Assembly (NCBI GenBank): GCA_025980465.1
Contig: JAICXJ010000003.1
Coordinates: 1-47,548 of the forward strand
Direction: 5' to 3'
Length of the DNA: 47,548 bases
Source: Frankiales bacterium
Lineage (GTDB): Bacteria; Actinomycetota; Actinomycetes; JAFAQI01
In this document: positions 46,951 to 47,548 of the stretch, piece by piece
Numbering within the stretch: position 1 is the stretch's first letter
Layout: each line of letters starts with the position of its first letter
Made by a program: the position numbers and the translations under genes
The notes under the pieces: model-generated
What the model was told of the DNA's origin: nothing
The model's input: the letters and a program-made list of their open reading frames with translations, nothing else
The model's database searches: none

Positions 46951-46973
46951 GGCCTAGCTCGCAAGAGCCGGCC
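46951..46973 (-). terminator. Stem-loop between the coiled-coil gene and smc
   Basis: GGCC-ta-GCTC pairs with GAGC-c-GGCC around the tetraloop GCAA. It lies 23 nt beyond the stop of the gene ending at 46997 and 135 nt before smc. It may end transcription of the small gene. No T-tract. Confidence 0.4.
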
Positions 46974-46996
46974 TGGTGTGCCGAGGAGCCTGGCGC

Positions 46997-47200
46997 TCAG
47001 GTGAGAGCGGGCTCGGCATCACGGACGTTGAGCGTCAGCATCTCGGCATCGACGTGGAGCGCGGAGAGCTCGGTGTTCTCGGCGCGCAGCCGGACAACCT
47101 CACTCTCGAGTTCCCTCACCCGATCCCGAAGCCGCTTCAACTCGGAAACCATCCGTAGGTCGAGTCCTGACCCGACATGACCGAGAAGGGCTTTCGCCAT
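46997..47200 (-). CDS. Small coiled-coil protein of unknown function
   Basis: 67 residues from ATG 47200 (MAKALLGHVGSGLDLRMVSELKRL), preceded by GGAGG 10 nt upstream. Residues 17-45 (VSELKRLRDRVRELESEVVRLRAENTELSAL) form a clear heptad coiled coil. The ends MAKALLGHVG and EPALT look like a conserved small actinobacterial protein family that I cannot name with certainty. The frame extends upstream to 47359, but the part before 47200 lies over a hairpin and the promoter region. Confidence 0.78.
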   Translation of the reverse strand: MAKALLGHVGSGLDLRMVSELKRLRDRVRELESEVVRLRAENTELSALHVDAEMLTLNVRDAEPALT

Positions 47201-47297
47201 CCCTGCTGATCCTCCACATTGAGGACACGTCGCTGACGCCCGGTTAGGGCCGCCCCCGACTTCGTTGACCGTAAACCAAATGGACTTGCGGTGAGCG

Positions 47298-47321
47298 CGT
47301 AGGCGATGTAGTGCGCCTACG
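47298..47321 (-). terminator. Perfect 8-bp inverted repeat downstream of acyP
   Basis: CGTAGGCG and CGCCTACG flank an 8-nt loop, with no mismatch. It starts 52 nt beyond the acyP stop. It may terminate acyP or act as an operator for the small coiled-coil gene. Confidence 0.5.
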
Positions 47322-47372
47322 GCACTAATCAGTGTGGCCCCCATCCGGACGACGGTCAAGAGCCCGACCGCA

Positions 47373-47548
47373 TTACCGTTCGCGGAAGTCCGGGCCGTCG
47401 CAGCCGACTAGGCCGTTCGAGGCGGACCAACGCTCCACAACCGCCTCAATGCGCCCCGGAGCGCCTCCCGCCCGGATGGCCCCCAGGAGCGTTTCGCAGC
47501 CGGTTCGCGGCCCCTCAGCCACCACCTCGACCCGACCGTCGTCGAGGT
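47373..47548 (-). CDS. acyP: Acylphosphatase (5' part missing)
   Basis: The C-terminal 58 codons are present, cut by the right window edge, with TAA at 47373-47375. Translation: LDDGRVEVVAEGPRTGCETLL, then GAIRAGGAPGRIEAVVERW, ending in GPDFRER. The DGRVEVVAEGP strand-turn and GRIEAVVERW match the second half of acylphosphatases, including the catalytic-Asn region just before the DGRV turn (off the window). The position upstream of smc matches acyP in mycobacteria. Confidence 0.85.
   Translation of the reverse strand, partial: LDDGRVEVVAEGPRTGCETLLGAIRAGGAPGRIEAVVERWSASNGLVGCDGPDFRER

Overview
This is a high-GC actinobacterial chromosome segment. Almost every gene is on the minus strand. The gene order matches the conserved block that in Mycobacterium tuberculosis runs roughly Rv2845c-Rv2922c (proS, GNAT, ispG, rip1, dxr, rlmN, cdsA, frr, pyrH, tsf, rpsB, M23, xerC, dprA, comM, yraN, DUF2469, rnhB, lepB, rplS, trmD, rimM, khpA, rpsP, ffh, glnD, glnB, amt, ftsY, smc, acyP), as far as I recall that map. 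A WhiG-type sigma factor between the M23 gene and xerC is the Streptomyces arrangement. A non-mycobacterial actinomycete is therefore likely; I cannot name the genus from sequence alone.

Layout. 1-6.2 kb: proS (cut by the left edge), a GNAT protein, ispG, a site-2 protease, dxr and a CcdC/DUF1453-like membrane protein (isoprenoid precursor synthesis and regulated proteolysis). 6.2-14.8 kb: an accessory amine/amino-acid catabolic island (saccharopine-dehydrogenase-like protein, APC permease, CoA-acylating semialdehyde dehydrogenase, aminoaldehyde dehydrogenase, Lrp/AsnC regulator, class III aminotransferase). It is followed by a PNPOx-like pseudogene with an internal deletion and a secreted G1-peptidase-like protein. 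16-21 kb: rpsB-tsf-pyrH-frr-cdsA-rlmN, tightly packed. 21.4-32 kb: an M23-like exported protein, then the minus-strand run rpsP-khpA-rimM-trmD-rplS-lepB-rnhB-DUF2469-yraN-comM-dprA-xerC-whiG, with many 1-26 nt overlaps. 32-36 kb: ffh, a fatty-acyl-CoA synthetase and a degenerate SDR-like gene. 36-41.6 kb: a nitrogen operon amtB-glnK-amtB-glnD, preceded by a strong match to a tandem GlnR box. 41.7-47.5 kb: ftsY, smc, a small coiled-coil protein and acyP (cut by the right edge).

The most unusual non-genic signal is a family of short palindromes, consensus GCRATG-TGR-CATYGC (or YCA as the centre in the other orientation). It is clustered in two intergenic regions 33 kb apart (9.65-9.84 kb and 43.03-43.16 kb). 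Arm bases covary between copies (A/T in some, G/C in others) while the central triplet is kept, so the family is oriented and palindromic by selection or by copying. Cluster A also carries a 19-bp tandem repeat and a seven-copy heptamer tract. Other points of interest: one of the two ammonium channels has Glu in place of the first twin-His residue; the M23-like protein has Asn in place of a zinc-ligand His; a 7-bp-arm palindrome lies inside a promoter spacer at 6.28 kb. No tRNA, rRNA, CRISPR array, insertion sequence or prophage gene was seen.
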